From Macropodus opercularis (Eukaryota; Chordata; Actinopteri; Anabantiformes; Osphronemidae), in NCBI GenBank assembly GCA_030770545.1, contig CM061109.1, positions 18,646,001 to 18,710,000 of the forward strand: 64,000 nt of DNA, in the 5' to 3' direction. The position numbers were made by a program, and so were the translations under genes. Shown here piece after piece: positions 51,365 through 63,382 of the stretch (position 1 is its first letter; the number at the start of each line of letters is the position of its first letter). The notes under the pieces were generated by a model. It was not told where the DNA came from and did not search any database. It saw nothing but the letters and a program-made list of their open reading frames with translations.

Positions 51365-51388
51365 ACTACTACTACTACTACTACTACT
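51365..51388. repeat. (ACT)n trinucleotide microsatellite
   Basis: Eight ACT units. It produces Thr runs on one strand and Val runs on the other in chance frames. Confidence 0.95.
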
Positions 51389-51970
51389 AGTTTGTTGCTG
51401 TGTGGGTGGAGACAAAGTAAGTGAGAGTTCTTCCTCCACATCAGCATAAGGTCAACGAAACGGAACCTCCTCCGGTTATATGGACAGAGCAGTTTCCCTG
51501 TTGGAGCCATGTTCACAGTGTTGAAGAGCTTCCTGCTAAAACGTTTTGATACTCTTCCTCAGCACGTTTAGGCCAGTTTCCAGTGGCTGGAGTTATTCAT
51601 ACTGGCACAGAGGTCATGAGGTGGGTCACGTCTTCCATTTAAGCGGAATAATTATTGACTGTGTGGGGTGAGGGGCTGAAGACTGGTGGCTGTGAACAAA
51701 TCAAAACAAGAACCATGCTACAGCAAGACCAGCTCACTGAATAATGTTTTAGCAGCTTTTCTGTCTGCGCTTAACCAAGTCCTATATTTACCTGAATGTA
51801 CAGTATAAAACCACGAGCAGATTTAACCACAAGAGAAGCCGTTTAATTCTCGCCCACATTAAATATGTACGGTAATTGACAGCTCCATTAGGTTAATGCT
51901 GGTCAACTTGACGTGTAATCTGGCCCACATGATGTGTCCTTAAAAACACGTTGGCTATTGCGGCTCAGAT

Positions 51971-52247
51971 TAATCCATCCGGCCACTTGTCCTCGTAATG
52001 GTTACGTGGGTGCTAGAGCCATCCCGGCTGTCACCGAGCGAGAGGCAGGACAGGTCGCCAGTCCATCACAGGAAAAGCACACGGACACAGACAAGCGCTC
52101 ACACTCACAGGCAATTTAGAGTATCCAATTAAACGGCGTGTCGTTGGATGGTGGGAGGAAGCCGTGAAAAATCTGTGAAGACACGGCCAACTCCACACAG
52201 AAAGTACCTGGTCGTCCTAGCTCTGACCACTAACCACCATGCTGCCT
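51971..52247 (-). repeat. Near-complete degenerate copy of a ubiquitous teleost dispersed repeat, inverted
   Basis: Read on the minus strand it starts GGCAGCATGGTGGTTAG, then has CTGTGTGGAGTTGGCCGTGT, GGCTTCCTCCCACCATCC, CTAAATTGCCTGTGAGTG, CCTGTGATGGACTGGCGACC and GGTGACAGCCGGGAT. This is the expected order for the family found in part at 22164 and 49131. A (TTA)n run adjoins its minus-strand 5' end. About 280 bp; no protein coding. Confidence 0.8.
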
Positions 52248-52266
52248 TATTATTATTATTATTATT
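52247..52266. repeat. (TTA)n trinucleotide microsatellite
   Basis: About six to seven TTA units directly next to the dispersed repeat. Confidence 0.9.
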
Positions 52267-55200
52267 TTTATCAGTGTTAGTTCACAGTACTAATTTTCAC
52301 TGCTCCTTCATGTTTAATAATCCAGGTGCCCAGTGCCAAAAGTCCCCATTTGGAGGACGGGGAGGGTGAAACGCTCACTTGACAGAGTGAACTGGGACAG
52401 AAGGGCATTTCCATGAACATGAAATCAGAGAGAGAAGGGTGGAAAATGAAGTAGAAATGCAGCAAAGTGGACAGAAGCCCAATCGCACGAAGCGGACAGG
52501 GTGATTACAGCAGCACAGGAAGACTGGGGTGAAGGGCTGAGGTGAGCAGACCAGGGTTTCAACCTGAAAGCTAGTGGTTGATATGAATATCATTTAAAAA
52601 GCACAGGAGCCACACGTACAAGACTAAATCCACCAAATACCAAAGCACATCAGTTAAAGTGTATTATCATGTGGTGCTGCTTCGTGAATCCCTCTAACAG
52701 CAGTAGCAGCACTCACTCAGTCCAATGCTGGTTCTTGGCACAGCAGCGTGTGCAGCTTTCTGATACTGAACCCAGACAAAGAGTGATGCATTGCAGCTCC
52801 CTTGCAAATGCAGCAGCAGTGACAAATGGTGCTTGAAGCCCATGATTAAAGCCAGTGTTCCTTTGTCATATTCACCGCAGCTGACTAACGTATCGATCAA
52901 TTCTTTGCAATTGTGAATCAAACGATGATGCTCAACAAAGCACTTGAAGTATTTGAACTGATTTCGGGAAAAGCCTTCTTGCAGAAAGGAAGGCTATTCA
53001 ACCTGACACATGCTAAATTGGCTTTTCTTCACGATGTGGTGCATATACAAACCAATACCATTGATTGATTGTGTAATTACAGCCGCTAAAATCTTGAAAG
53101 CCAGGGATGCTTTAAGTGGAAATCCCTAACATTAGGACATAATAATATTTTAGTGCCTTCTGTTAAGATTTTAAAGATTCCAGCACAGACTAGAAGCGGC
53201 ACACGTCGCATGCAGGTGGCCTGTTCATTTTATTGCTTCATAAATCATTCATTAAATCATAAAAGTGACACAGCACAGCTGTATCTGTGATGTGTTTGCT
53301 TGCAGTTACATGATAAAGATAAATAAGATGGAATTATGTAGACACTAATATGTTCAAATTAATGTCTAGCACTGGAAAGTGAGGTTGAGGACCAGTGAGA
53401 CTCATCTGTGCTCTTCAGTGCAAGTATCTGGTTTTACATCTGCCTCCCCACCGTGTTCAATCACTGGCTCAGGGGAAAGAATTGACACTCTTCTCTGCCC
53501 AGACATGCGCCTTTTTAAAAAGGCCGGGAAATTAGCAGCATGTTCGAGCGAAACAGCGGCGAATATACCACAACATGTTCTCAAGGGTCAGGGTTAGCAG
53601 CCATAACACAGTAGCTTTAAGTCTGTTAATTCTCCTGCGCTAAATGTGATCTAGATAATCAAGACGCTAGCAAGTAACAACCTCTTTCAGCTATAACGTG
53701 GCTGTGGGTCACCCTAGCAAATGTCTGTGACGGATCTGTGTACTGTACATCTGTGAGTGTGACTTGCATATTGGAAGAACCGTGAGCAATCAATGAAGCT
53801 GCATTTGCTCCAGATTATGACCGAAACCCACAGGGTCAAAGTTTCCTCCAAACATTTCGCCGCTTTTACTCACACACTCTGGAGCTCGCTGTTCTTTGGT
53901 TGCATGATTGGGCTTCCAGCTCCTTCTGTCGGCTTGGCAAAACATTCCCAGCACTGAATTCCAAATAGCTCCCAGTCGCCAGCCCGGCGCTGTGCGTGGC
54001 GAGTCTGCCACCATGTGCGTGGGAGGGCGCATGGGTAAATTGCGTAAGTATTACGGCTGCTAAGCACCTACTCCAAAAATCACTGGGTCAAATTTGACTC
54101 AATTTGTCTCAATAAAGCATCGACTCTACATCTCACATGGAAAACCATCCAGTGTGTACTTTCACCTACAGGTTGCATAGTACAACTGTTTAATCTTCTC
54201 CTTTTAAAGGACACATGAACTGGGAACTGATGGGAATCATTTGTATTTGTAGAAAGGTTCTGTGTTGTTACGATATCATCACGTCCTCCTTTTTTACTAC
54301 ATTTACAGTAACCACACACACACAAATGCAAACAGTGACCTTAGAATTTCCTCCAGTGTTATTTTTTATGTTTTCAGTGATTAAAGGGCATCACAACACC
54401 CCCGGGGAGATTGATGTGAAATGCCTTTCCTGAAATTTGGATGAACTCCAACGTGAGTTCATCTATTCTGTGAAGTTTGCCAGTTTTAAAGGTTAAGTGC
54501 CTCTGCTCCTTTTGTTGTCTGCCTGTGCTATCAGAACCGAGGGCCATTTCTTTACATAATGGACAGCTGTAGGACACTCGCAGCACTGCCACTTGGACTG
54601 GGACTCTGATAAACCAGATGATGGATAGTGGTGTCAGTCAGGCATGAATGGGTCCCCAGTTTGCGCCTCTGCACTATACTACAGTGAAGGCAAGCTCTGG
54701 CATCAGCAGGTGAGCCACGCTGTGCCTCAGGCCATCACGGTTATACTCGACATACATCTACAGCCTGTTCAGGTGATACTATCTTCCAAATGTGTTTTTG
54801 TTTGTATAGATTACGGTTTAGATTTAATGTGTAACACCAATGGAGCTAAAATGAATGCGTGTAAAAGCACACAGGTGTGTGAGTGGGGAGCTGTACTGTA
54901 TGTGCTTTACAACTGTTTTATACCTGCTAAGCACCTTTTAGTTTAATGTGACAGTAAAAAAACGAATCCAGTCCACGCGTTGTCATTTTGGTGTCTGCAG
55001 GCACCTAATTTACTTTAAGATTATTCACAGATTGCTCTAAGAAATAGGAAAATGGAGGCATCCAAGTCCACCTCTACTCTCCTTTCTATTTAGAGTTTTC
55101 CTCCCATGAAACGCTCAGGCTGAAATGCTTTTGTAATGCAATAATTGGAAAATCCTCATGATGATAATCTCCTTTATCTCCTGTCTCAGAACACAATCTA

Positions 55201-56299
55201 TATTTTAATAAAACGCAGAATATCAGCTGAGTATGACTCAAAGAACTTATTTCAGCCCGTTACAATGAAAACAAAGCAGCGGTTGTGTGCTGTGTAATCC
55301 ATTAGCCCAGCCTGCTCCGCCACCAGAGCCGTTGTTGTTGATCGGAAGCTGTGTCTCACATCAACAAACATCAGGCCTCAATGATGTTCACTAGTTCTGA
55401 TAAATAGATGTAACAAATCATAAAAACAAGGCATTTGAGATTATATGATCATTCAACAAGCTAAATACAGCCAGATCGACCATGGGTGCACGGGTTCCGT
55501 TCCCTGGGACTGAACCGAGTGGGGGGGGTTAAGGCCACACGTCACCTTGTCCATCAAGGTGAATCTTGTTTTCTGCACGTGCACCAGTGGGATAATGGGA
55601 CTTCACGGGTCAAGCTTAGCTGGAGGTATTATTATATATGTATATTATTATTAGCACCATTATTGATACTATAATTAATAACATTATTATCATTACTAGC
55701 TGTATTCCTTTGTCACTGTTGGCTGTATTCTGTTTTTCTGATTTCATATTTAAATATGATTCCAGACACATTCAAAATGTCTCTCAGTGTGATGATGCTG
55801 GTGTTTTTCTTGTTTCATGCCACCTCTGGTGGTGGACTCTCTCTTGCTGCATTTATCTGCCCTCTCACATCCCGTCTTCGCTTGCCCACATTCATTTCTA
55901 TCCACCTGACGCCTCTGCAGTCCAGCAGTGGGTTGACACACACACACACACACACACAGTGGCCGTTCCTCACTGCATCGTGTTCCACGCCCTAAATATG
56001 CGCCTCCCTCTGCCACGTCCTCACTCGGCGACTCTGCTGCTGGTTTTCATTGATGGGAAAATGCTTTTCTCTCATTTTAAATTAAATTTCCAGAGCAGTA
56101 AAGTGTGCAGGAAGTGAAGGAGTGAGTATAAATCCTGATGTGTCTCTTACCGTAAGTAATGTTTGCTTGTTGACTACTACAGTACATTACTATGATTTAA
56201 TGAGATCCAGTATTTATGACTTATCACAATACAAATTAATCAGTGGTGTCTTCAACCTGAGCCTCCATTAGAGGCTACAGGGAGTAGAAAAGCCTTCAT
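52267..56299. other. 5' flank, no recognised gene
   Basis: AT-rich, with an ATT/AT-rich patch at 55626-55700 and an (AC)n run at 55936-55958. Open frames up to 159 codons (55638-56117) run through these low-complexity stretches and carry no motif. Confidence 0.5.
55936..55958. repeat. (AC)n microsatellite
   Basis: About eleven AC units, uninterrupted. Confidence 0.95.
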
Positions 56300-56440
56300 T
56301 AGTTCCTGTTCCTAAAAGAAGCCCAGTGTCCATTACAGACCAGTGGCTGTGACATCACACATCATTAAGGGCTTTAAGAGACTGGTAGTGGAGTTACTTC
56401 CAGGCTTTCAGTCTCCATCGTGGATGAGATTGAGGAGGTT
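56300..56440 (+). mobile_element. LINE reverse-transcriptase relic
   Basis: One plus-strand frame reads HYRPVAVTSHIIKGFKRLVVE over about 56330-56400. This matches the DYRPVALTSHVMKTLERL-type block at the start of the reverse transcriptase of fish LINEs. Only a short, degenerate stretch remains; neither end of the element is visible. Confidence 0.7.
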
Positions 56441-58919
56441 GTATGAAAAACGTCCCCTCCCGCCTCCTTAAGGGGGAGGGGACTGACGCCATTACGCTAA
56501 TCATTCCTTATGCCACTACTTACTCATCGCTCTCTACTCACAACCTTCCACTCATATTACTGACCTTCACAGAAATCGCACCTGTTCTCTTGTCTTTGCT
56601 TGTTCCTTTCGTACGTACAGCTGCTGTAACAAGCAAATCATTACGCCTTTGGGTGTAATGCAGTTTGCTAAATTCTCAAACAAAACAATGATGGTACATT
56701 TTATCTCTGCAGATCATCCCGACTGCAGGAGAGAAATGATTGACTCTATAAGCAGAAATCCAGACTCAACTTCAGCGAGTCTAAGCAAAGATGCCATTCA
56801 GTGTCATCCTTGTCTTTAAATGTGATGCTCACTAGCTGTTTTAGATGCATCCGCTGACCCCGACGGCTACGGAGTCGACATGTTTGGTCAACTAGCTCCA
56901 CCACAGTGAGAGCAGCAAAAGGTCACGCTGCTGTTTAGTAACATGTCTATTAGTGAGAAGTGCCGCCTCTCAGCAGAGTTTGAAATAACCACAGCACTGG
57001 CTATAATCCTGCAATCTTTAAAGCTAAAAGTACAATTCCCGTTCTGGCAGTCGGTTTGTTTTCACCTGCCAAATTGTCACTTAGATACAAAAATCCCATT
57101 TCTCTTTCCGCCTTACTTCCATGTTTACTTGGAAGTAGTGACATTTTGAAGGAAACAGCTTAAAGATGGAAACGGCTGGCTGCTAAACATTAAGATATGT
57201 CAAATAAAACAGCAAAGAGAATTTCTTTTCAAAGTATCGGCTAAATGAAGCAGCAGAAAAACATTGCCAATTGTGGAAACTAGGGCAGAACTCAGTGAGC
57301 CTCAGAACTTAAGCTCCGATAAAAGGTTTCCAAATGACTTGGTTTGTTTTGCTGTTTTTCTGTCTGTGAAATTAACTTCTGATGATAGTGTCATCCAATT
57401 ACCCAAGACGTTTACAAGCAGGGCATACCACCAGCATATATTTTAATAAACTAAATTCGTAATAAAGACCAATTGCTGTCTGGGTACAACCTTTAGGCTG
57501 ACCGTGTGTGATGTTGGTTCAACAGTGTCCACAGAGAGGAACGGCTTCTGTAATTAATTTACTACACTTTCAGAGAGACTTGTGAAAGGAGCCCTTTGGA
57601 GCCATGGCTCAGTCTGCTTCTTTAGCTCTTCAACCCTCTGTGGGGCCATATCAGTGTACTTTGTCTTTGCCAGGGATCTGGTCATGACATGAGTGGGGTT
57701 GGCCCTTTGGGAACAGATAATCACGCTCTTTGGTACCGCGCCAAGCGCAGCTGGAGTCGGTCGCTGGATAATATTTGGTCCCTCTCCTCTAGCTTGTTTT
57801 TAGCTCGTCTCCCATTGACAAAGACGGATGATGAAAAACATCACTGGAGAATATCTGAAGGGGCACAAAGCTGCCAAAGGCTGAAATCACTGAAACTTCA
57901 TATGAGCTTGCTGAGAAATCTGCCAAGATCACATGACCATCCAGTTAATTTCAGATTATCGAGTTTTTACGTTTGTGTATATGAAAACACAAAAAGTAAA
58001 ATGAATTCGCAAGGCGAGCACATTTTAAAAGGACTTTATCCTAATAAGGGATGTTTTGTGATGGATTGAATAATTAGTAGCAACAACGGAAAGAAAGATG
58101 AGCTGATGCCACACGCGTTCTTGTAAAGCACTGTTAAACATTTGCTTTGCTCATATCTACAATTATAAACAACACCAAAAACAGAACGAAGCCTAAAGCT
58201 GCTGCACATTTGGATATTTGGTCAGATTAGTGCAAACTCTGATGGCTATGAACGAGACACCGATCTGACGTCTAAAGCGAGAGAATAATAGAACATGTGT
58301 TTGATTAACATTAGGTTAGCTGAACACACAGCTTGGGTGTCAGAGCCTATATAACAGCAAACAGCTCTGGTTCAGCAAAATCTCTGCAGCGATCACTCCT
58401 GTTCCGTCTCCTATCAATGCCACACAGCCTCCCAGCAGCGGTGAAGGCCGACATGATGCCTGAGCTGCGGTAAAGCTGAAACTTTTCATTCCGACAGTAA
58501 AGTTAGGCGCCGCTGTTAGAATCCCAGAATCTACAGGTGCTTAAGCAGGTTAAGTACATTTTCAATACTGTCTCTAATTCAAGCAATGAGAATATTGACT
58601 TCTTAAAGAGGAAAACCAATTAGTAACATGGTCACCAATTTACTTCTTAATAAACCAAACCACTTCTAATCAGTTTACTGAATGAATCGCTGGAGTCCCT
58701 GACAGAAAACTGTGGCACAACAACAATGCGGCAGCTGCAGCCTTTTCAACCTCTTCAGTTTAGCAGCGTTTGTGCTTTATCTTCAGGACCATGGTTTCTA
58801 ATTCATACAGAATATGGCTTTTCTAAAAAATAACATTTGCAACAAAATGGCAAGTCTGTATAATTTTGCAACCCAGCTCCATCATCATGCCAAGTCCAAG
58901 CTCAGCAGCCTGATTTCTG
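56441..58919. other. 5' flank, no recognised gene
   Basis: The 126-codon frame at 57689-58069 (plus) has no recognised domain. A TATA-like box followed by a short frame at about 58348-58473 is described in the findings. Confidence 0.45.
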
Positions 58920-59375
58920 ATCAGCCAACGGGGACACATTGCACCGGCTTCCTGTGGCTGCATACACCAGGCTCAGACCTCTGACACTCACCCAGAGAGG
59001 TGTCAGCTCAACACCACCTGCCTCATCCATGTTTAAAACCATTCTCTGCCAACAAACATCTTTTGGCTGGTAATTTCAGCCTAGTGGTCGCACAATGGTG
59101 ACACAACCCGCTGGAACTCTGCTCACTCAGCAGCCTCACTCCAACATTCACACACCGCTGGAGAGAACTCATCCACAACTATTAGAAGACACCGCAAACA
59201 ACCTCTTCCTTCCATCCCCATCAACTTATGTCTCATGAAACGGACCTTTGTACTCATGACAGTTTCGTTTGAACGTTCTCTCCCTGACTTTGCTTCTCTG
59301 CTACCTTTCGCTCACTTCTAAGTCACTTTGGATACAAATGTCTGCAAAATAACTGAACTAAATGAAGTGAACTGA
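58920..59375 (+). mobile_element. Degenerate 3' end of a LINE-like element
   Basis: CACATTGCACCGGCTTCCTG starts a segment that corresponds, with many changes, to the C-terminal tail of fish LINE ORF2 (a block with CCGGCTTCCTGT followed by TGGAACTCTGC-type sequence). The end TAAGTCACTTTGGATACAAA followed by TGTCTGCAAAATAACTGAAC matches the well-known fish tail TAAGTCGCTTTGGATAAAAGCGTCTGCTAAATGA. No frame survives. Confidence 0.7.
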
Positions 59376-62300
59376 TTGTTCTTACATCCAGACCTAAATG
59401 TGCAATAACCAGATTAGACGTCATGATGTGTTTAGAACTTTGTGTTGCGTGTAATAGAATGAAAAGCCTAATAAGCTGCCATTAGGTTCATTTTTACTTG
59501 TGGTCATTCTGCTCATCAGGATCCCAGGAAACTGGGAACAGTAATTACTGCAGCCCTTGAAGGCGCTCTGCTGGGAGTGATTATTCATTTTAATTCATGG
59601 CGCCTTTTGTTTTCATTGGCCCTCTGTGAATGTTTGTTTGTCAGCTCAGATTTAGATTTCTTCCTTTAATAGGTGACATGCCCGGTCTGCTGTGGCCTCA
59701 TGCGAGTTTTTTTTTTACCTTTCAGCTTAAGGTGGTACTTCAAGACTTTCTTCAAGGCTGGCAGTTCTGAAAATGGAAAATGGTCCGTTATCTGGGGAAC
59801 ACAAATGTTCTGGGTGAAGGTAGTGTTGTTACTTCTGGCCGTGTGCAGGTCCAGTTTCTCCTTCCGTCTTCCTGCTCCTCGTTGTCTTCAATCATTAGCA
59901 TCTCCTGCCATTTCAGACCCCGTCATCCTCATTTCCCTTCAGTTACATCACCTACACCACTAAACTTCCGCTCACACCTGCTACTCTCTGCTTCATTACT
60001 CTCCCCAGTACATACCTTCCCTTTCTCAGTCAGCTGCCAGATTATCTTCGTACTGTCTCTGCAGGCAGCTCCCTCATTGTATTCACCTGCTCTAAGTAAA
60101 GAGGCTTTATCTTCTATTAGCTTGTTGTTTAGCTCTGCTTCTCTTGAACTTTAGTATGAAAGAGAGAAAAATTTGACACCAAAAATGCAGTAGACTTGTT
60201 TAATGGTTAAGCAAATGGCTTTTGCTGAAATGACAATAATCACCAAGACGTGAAGCTTGAACTAAAAGCGATATTGGTAATGTTTAGTGTACTAATGCTG
60301 AAATGACTCTGGTAGATGTCTTTGGTTTAGAGTCTGGTAGTGATCATCACCCACAGACACAGTTCTGTCAACAGGATTTTTTTAATTTGGTGGTGGCGCT
60401 TGAGAAAAGATCAAAGTGTCACCCACACAATTTAGAGCGACAGTCAGTAACTAGGAACCTGTACCGAGATCCATGAGATTATTGCCAGTCAATGTACAGT
60501 GTGAGCCTGACGCCTGCGGAACAATAACGGGGTGAAATATTGTTCAGAATAAAAGCTTAACCATGACAACCCTTTTATGTATCAGCAAACAGAGACAGGG
60601 CGAGGATCAAAACAACTGTGTACCTTGTTGTTGGCGGCGCTCTGAAGTCTTTGAGCCGCTGCAAAATGAGGCAGCAATACCTCTGAGAGGCCCGAACGAG
60701 ACAAGACGTGCTGTGCTGCGTTAAGATAAAGATGGCGATGGTGAGTTACACGACCTTACACACACACCTGGACGCGAGGCGCTGCCCTTCCCGCTGAGAA
60801 TGTGAAGGTTTAGATGGAGTAACAGGACACAGTTTCTAGATAAGCGTCTATTACAGTAAACAGACACTAAGTCAGACGAATCTTATTCTCTGGGAACGTT
60901 CCCAAACAAAGAGGAGGGGTAAGGGTGAGGTAATGTAGGTGATGATGGCTGAGCCTTCCTGAGAAAAACCCTTTTGTGACAGATTAAATGATTTCGAAAT
61001 GAGGCCAATAAAGACTGATTAATTGGAAATGTGTGCATTCATAACTCTGACAGACAAGATCAAAAAGATATTTATGGAGTTCCAGCCAGTAGCTGATCAG
61101 TTCATGAAATATGACCAAAAAAAGATAATTAGGTGATTAGATGTGATGAGGGAGGCATGTGTGACTGGTAGGTGTCCTAACAATGTGTGACAGCCACTTA
61201 GAATATTGGGAATAATCACTGGAGCACTTCACAAAAACTAAACGTTGACCAAAGTCATTTAATATTCTGTAGCATAAAGGGCATATATGTTCCGGTAAAT
61301 GTAATGTAAATGTACATTGTACAAAAAACGATTCACTTTTAACCAGTTTTCTTCTTTCAATGCTTCTAAAAATGCCAGTTACCATATTCTGCACAGTTTG
61401 GATAACATTTGATTCTAACATACACAGTGAATTAAATGCAGTCCAGTGCGACTTAATGAAAGGTAGACACTTAAGAAGTACCCGAACGTCACATGTAACC
61501 AGACACACTCCGGACACTGCTCTGCAAAATCGATTAACGATGTCATTTATAATTTAGAAGTATTGATCGGCAATGCAGCTGCTACTTGTTAAGAGGCGTT
61601 TTGTGTGGAAAGCAGTTTGTGCAATTTTAGTTTTAGCGAAGGTAAAAAACACACTGGCTCAACGCAAGGCTCTGAAGGTCATTCATTCGATGCATTATTG
61701 TAAAAAAGTCTCTTCGGCTGCAGCCAATGAGGAGTTTAAGATACATTAAAGCTACAGTAGCTGGTGTTGGAAATGTATGTAACCGGTTTTTGCCCTAAAA
61801 AAAAATCTCACTAATTTGCACAACAATGTGGATCCTAACAAGGGAGAGAAAACACTGCACAAAATCCAGCTCAGACCCAAACGTTCCCACATATCACTGC
61901 AATCAGTTATTCTCTAACGTGCAGCAGGTGGAGTGAATTTCTGGAAAGAATCCATGTGATGCCTCGTGTTCCCCTATTTCACAGTGTTGTGGTGCTGCCG
62001 ATGTTACTGCTGCAGAATGAACCGTATCCATTACCTCCACAGTTACTGAAATATTCACAGAATATGGAAACAGGCCACCTTCGACTGAGTCAGTAAAGCA
62101 TGGCAGAGTGGAGATGGGATGTTTGTTGAGGTGGCAACACTCCTGCATCGACACCATAGGTGTTGCTGTATATTTCACATGCATAATACTGTGATAATGG
62201 AGACGAGGTGAAAATGACGACAATGCAGAAAACGTTCCCTCGACAATAACCACGATTTTACACTTTATTATTTATCTACTACATTTTAAATATGTTTAAT

Positions 62301-63350
62301 TGGTTGTAAAGAGGGTAGATTGGATGTTAGTGAGAGTCTAAAGCTGGATTTGAGCAGTGTCTCTGAACACTGGCAGGAGTGTTATAGGCTTAAGTTGAAG
62401 AGGCCTGAAGAAGAGCTGACACGCTGTGTTGGAGGTTTTCCCTGCACGAGAGCTGGCTCAAAGGGTGAATTCTCACTGATTAAAATGAGCACATTCACAA
62501 TGCTGAACTAAAGTCACAGCCTCAGATATGAACTGGTTACTACAAATCAGAGTTGGTGGGTTCTGACGGGAGGCCAACACTTCTGAAACGCTCTGCTCCC
62601 ATACTCTCATAATGGACACGATCCGTTCTGCAGCCAAAACGTTTTAACACTATGAAACAGGGGAACAAAGGACATCACATGGATTCTTTAGCAGACAGTG
62701 GAGGTGGCAGGTGTGTAGGGATGCACACATGCACAACACTCATTCACCTTCTTTGTGCGCAAACCTTTTTGATTAGTTCAGCGAAGAGAAAGTAAAGCCT
62801 TCAATAATCAACGCTTGTTTAGCAGCATCACACACACAACACTGCTGACGAGCACAATGCCAAAACTGTGAGCATGTGAATGAGTTAATTTGTTGATTCA
62901 GCTCCTGTTGAGAGGCAGCTTCAAAACAAGAAAACAAACATACAAGTATGAAGAAAACAGTCAAGTATCTGAGAATTCCCGACACGCGCCTGGTTAAGCT
63001 CAGCCCACACAAACATAGCAACAAATCAAAGTTAAAAACCAACTTCATTCAATGTAGTTTGGAGAAAAAGTTTTCCAAAACGTTTCTATTTCTGAAATTG
63101 ACGACATTCTTGCGTGTGAGTGGTTTAAGCTACCGGTGAGAACATTACTGAGCTTCAGCTCCTTCCACCCCTCCATCCTCTGACGAGGTGAGGCACGAAC
63201 CCAAGCGTTACAGACTTGTTTTCCAGTGATCCCTGCCCTCCTCACTGCTGGCTACCTGGCCCAGGCGTGTTCCATCAGTCAGGTAACTACAGACAGTCTA
63301 TCTGGAAGCTACTTCAGTATCGAACGAAATACCCGCAGTGACAATCTTCG
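59376..63350. other. 5' flank, no recognised gene
   Basis: AT-rich, with a perfect 14-bp palindrome at 60891-60904. Frames up to 126 codons lack motifs. Some segments near 60.5-61.2 kb look balanced enough to be conserved non-coding DNA, but this cannot be judged without comparison. Confidence 0.45.
60891..60904. repeat. Perfect 14-bp palindrome TGGGAACGTTCCCA
   Basis: The 14 bases equal their own reverse complement, with no loop. It contains GGGAACGTTCCC with a central AACGTT. Confidence 0.95.

Positions 63351-63380
<30 letters not shown>
63351..63380. repeat. (ACT)n trinucleotide microsatellite
   Basis: Ten uninterrupted ACT units. The poly-Ser run in an overlapping minus-strand frame comes from it. 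Confidence 0.95.

Positions 63381-63382
<2 letters not shown>

Noticed and set aside
51365..51388. Short direct repeats that might suggest a CRISPR-like array (also at 63351-63380)
   Set aside because: These are simple ACT microsatellites without spacers, in a vertebrate genome.
55638..56117. 159-codon plus-strand frame
   Set aside because: It runs through an ATT-rich patch and the (AC)n microsatellite, which give Ile and His/Thr runs. It does not look like a real protein.
57689..58069. 126-codon plus-strand frame beginning MSGVGPLGTDNHALW
   Set aside because: Starts with an ATG and looks moderately protein-like, but no family is recognised and there is no support from neighbours; not enough to call a gene.
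61137..61517. 126-codon minus-strand frame
   Set aside because: Lies in AT-rich DNA, has no motif, and no splice sites or promoter were found.
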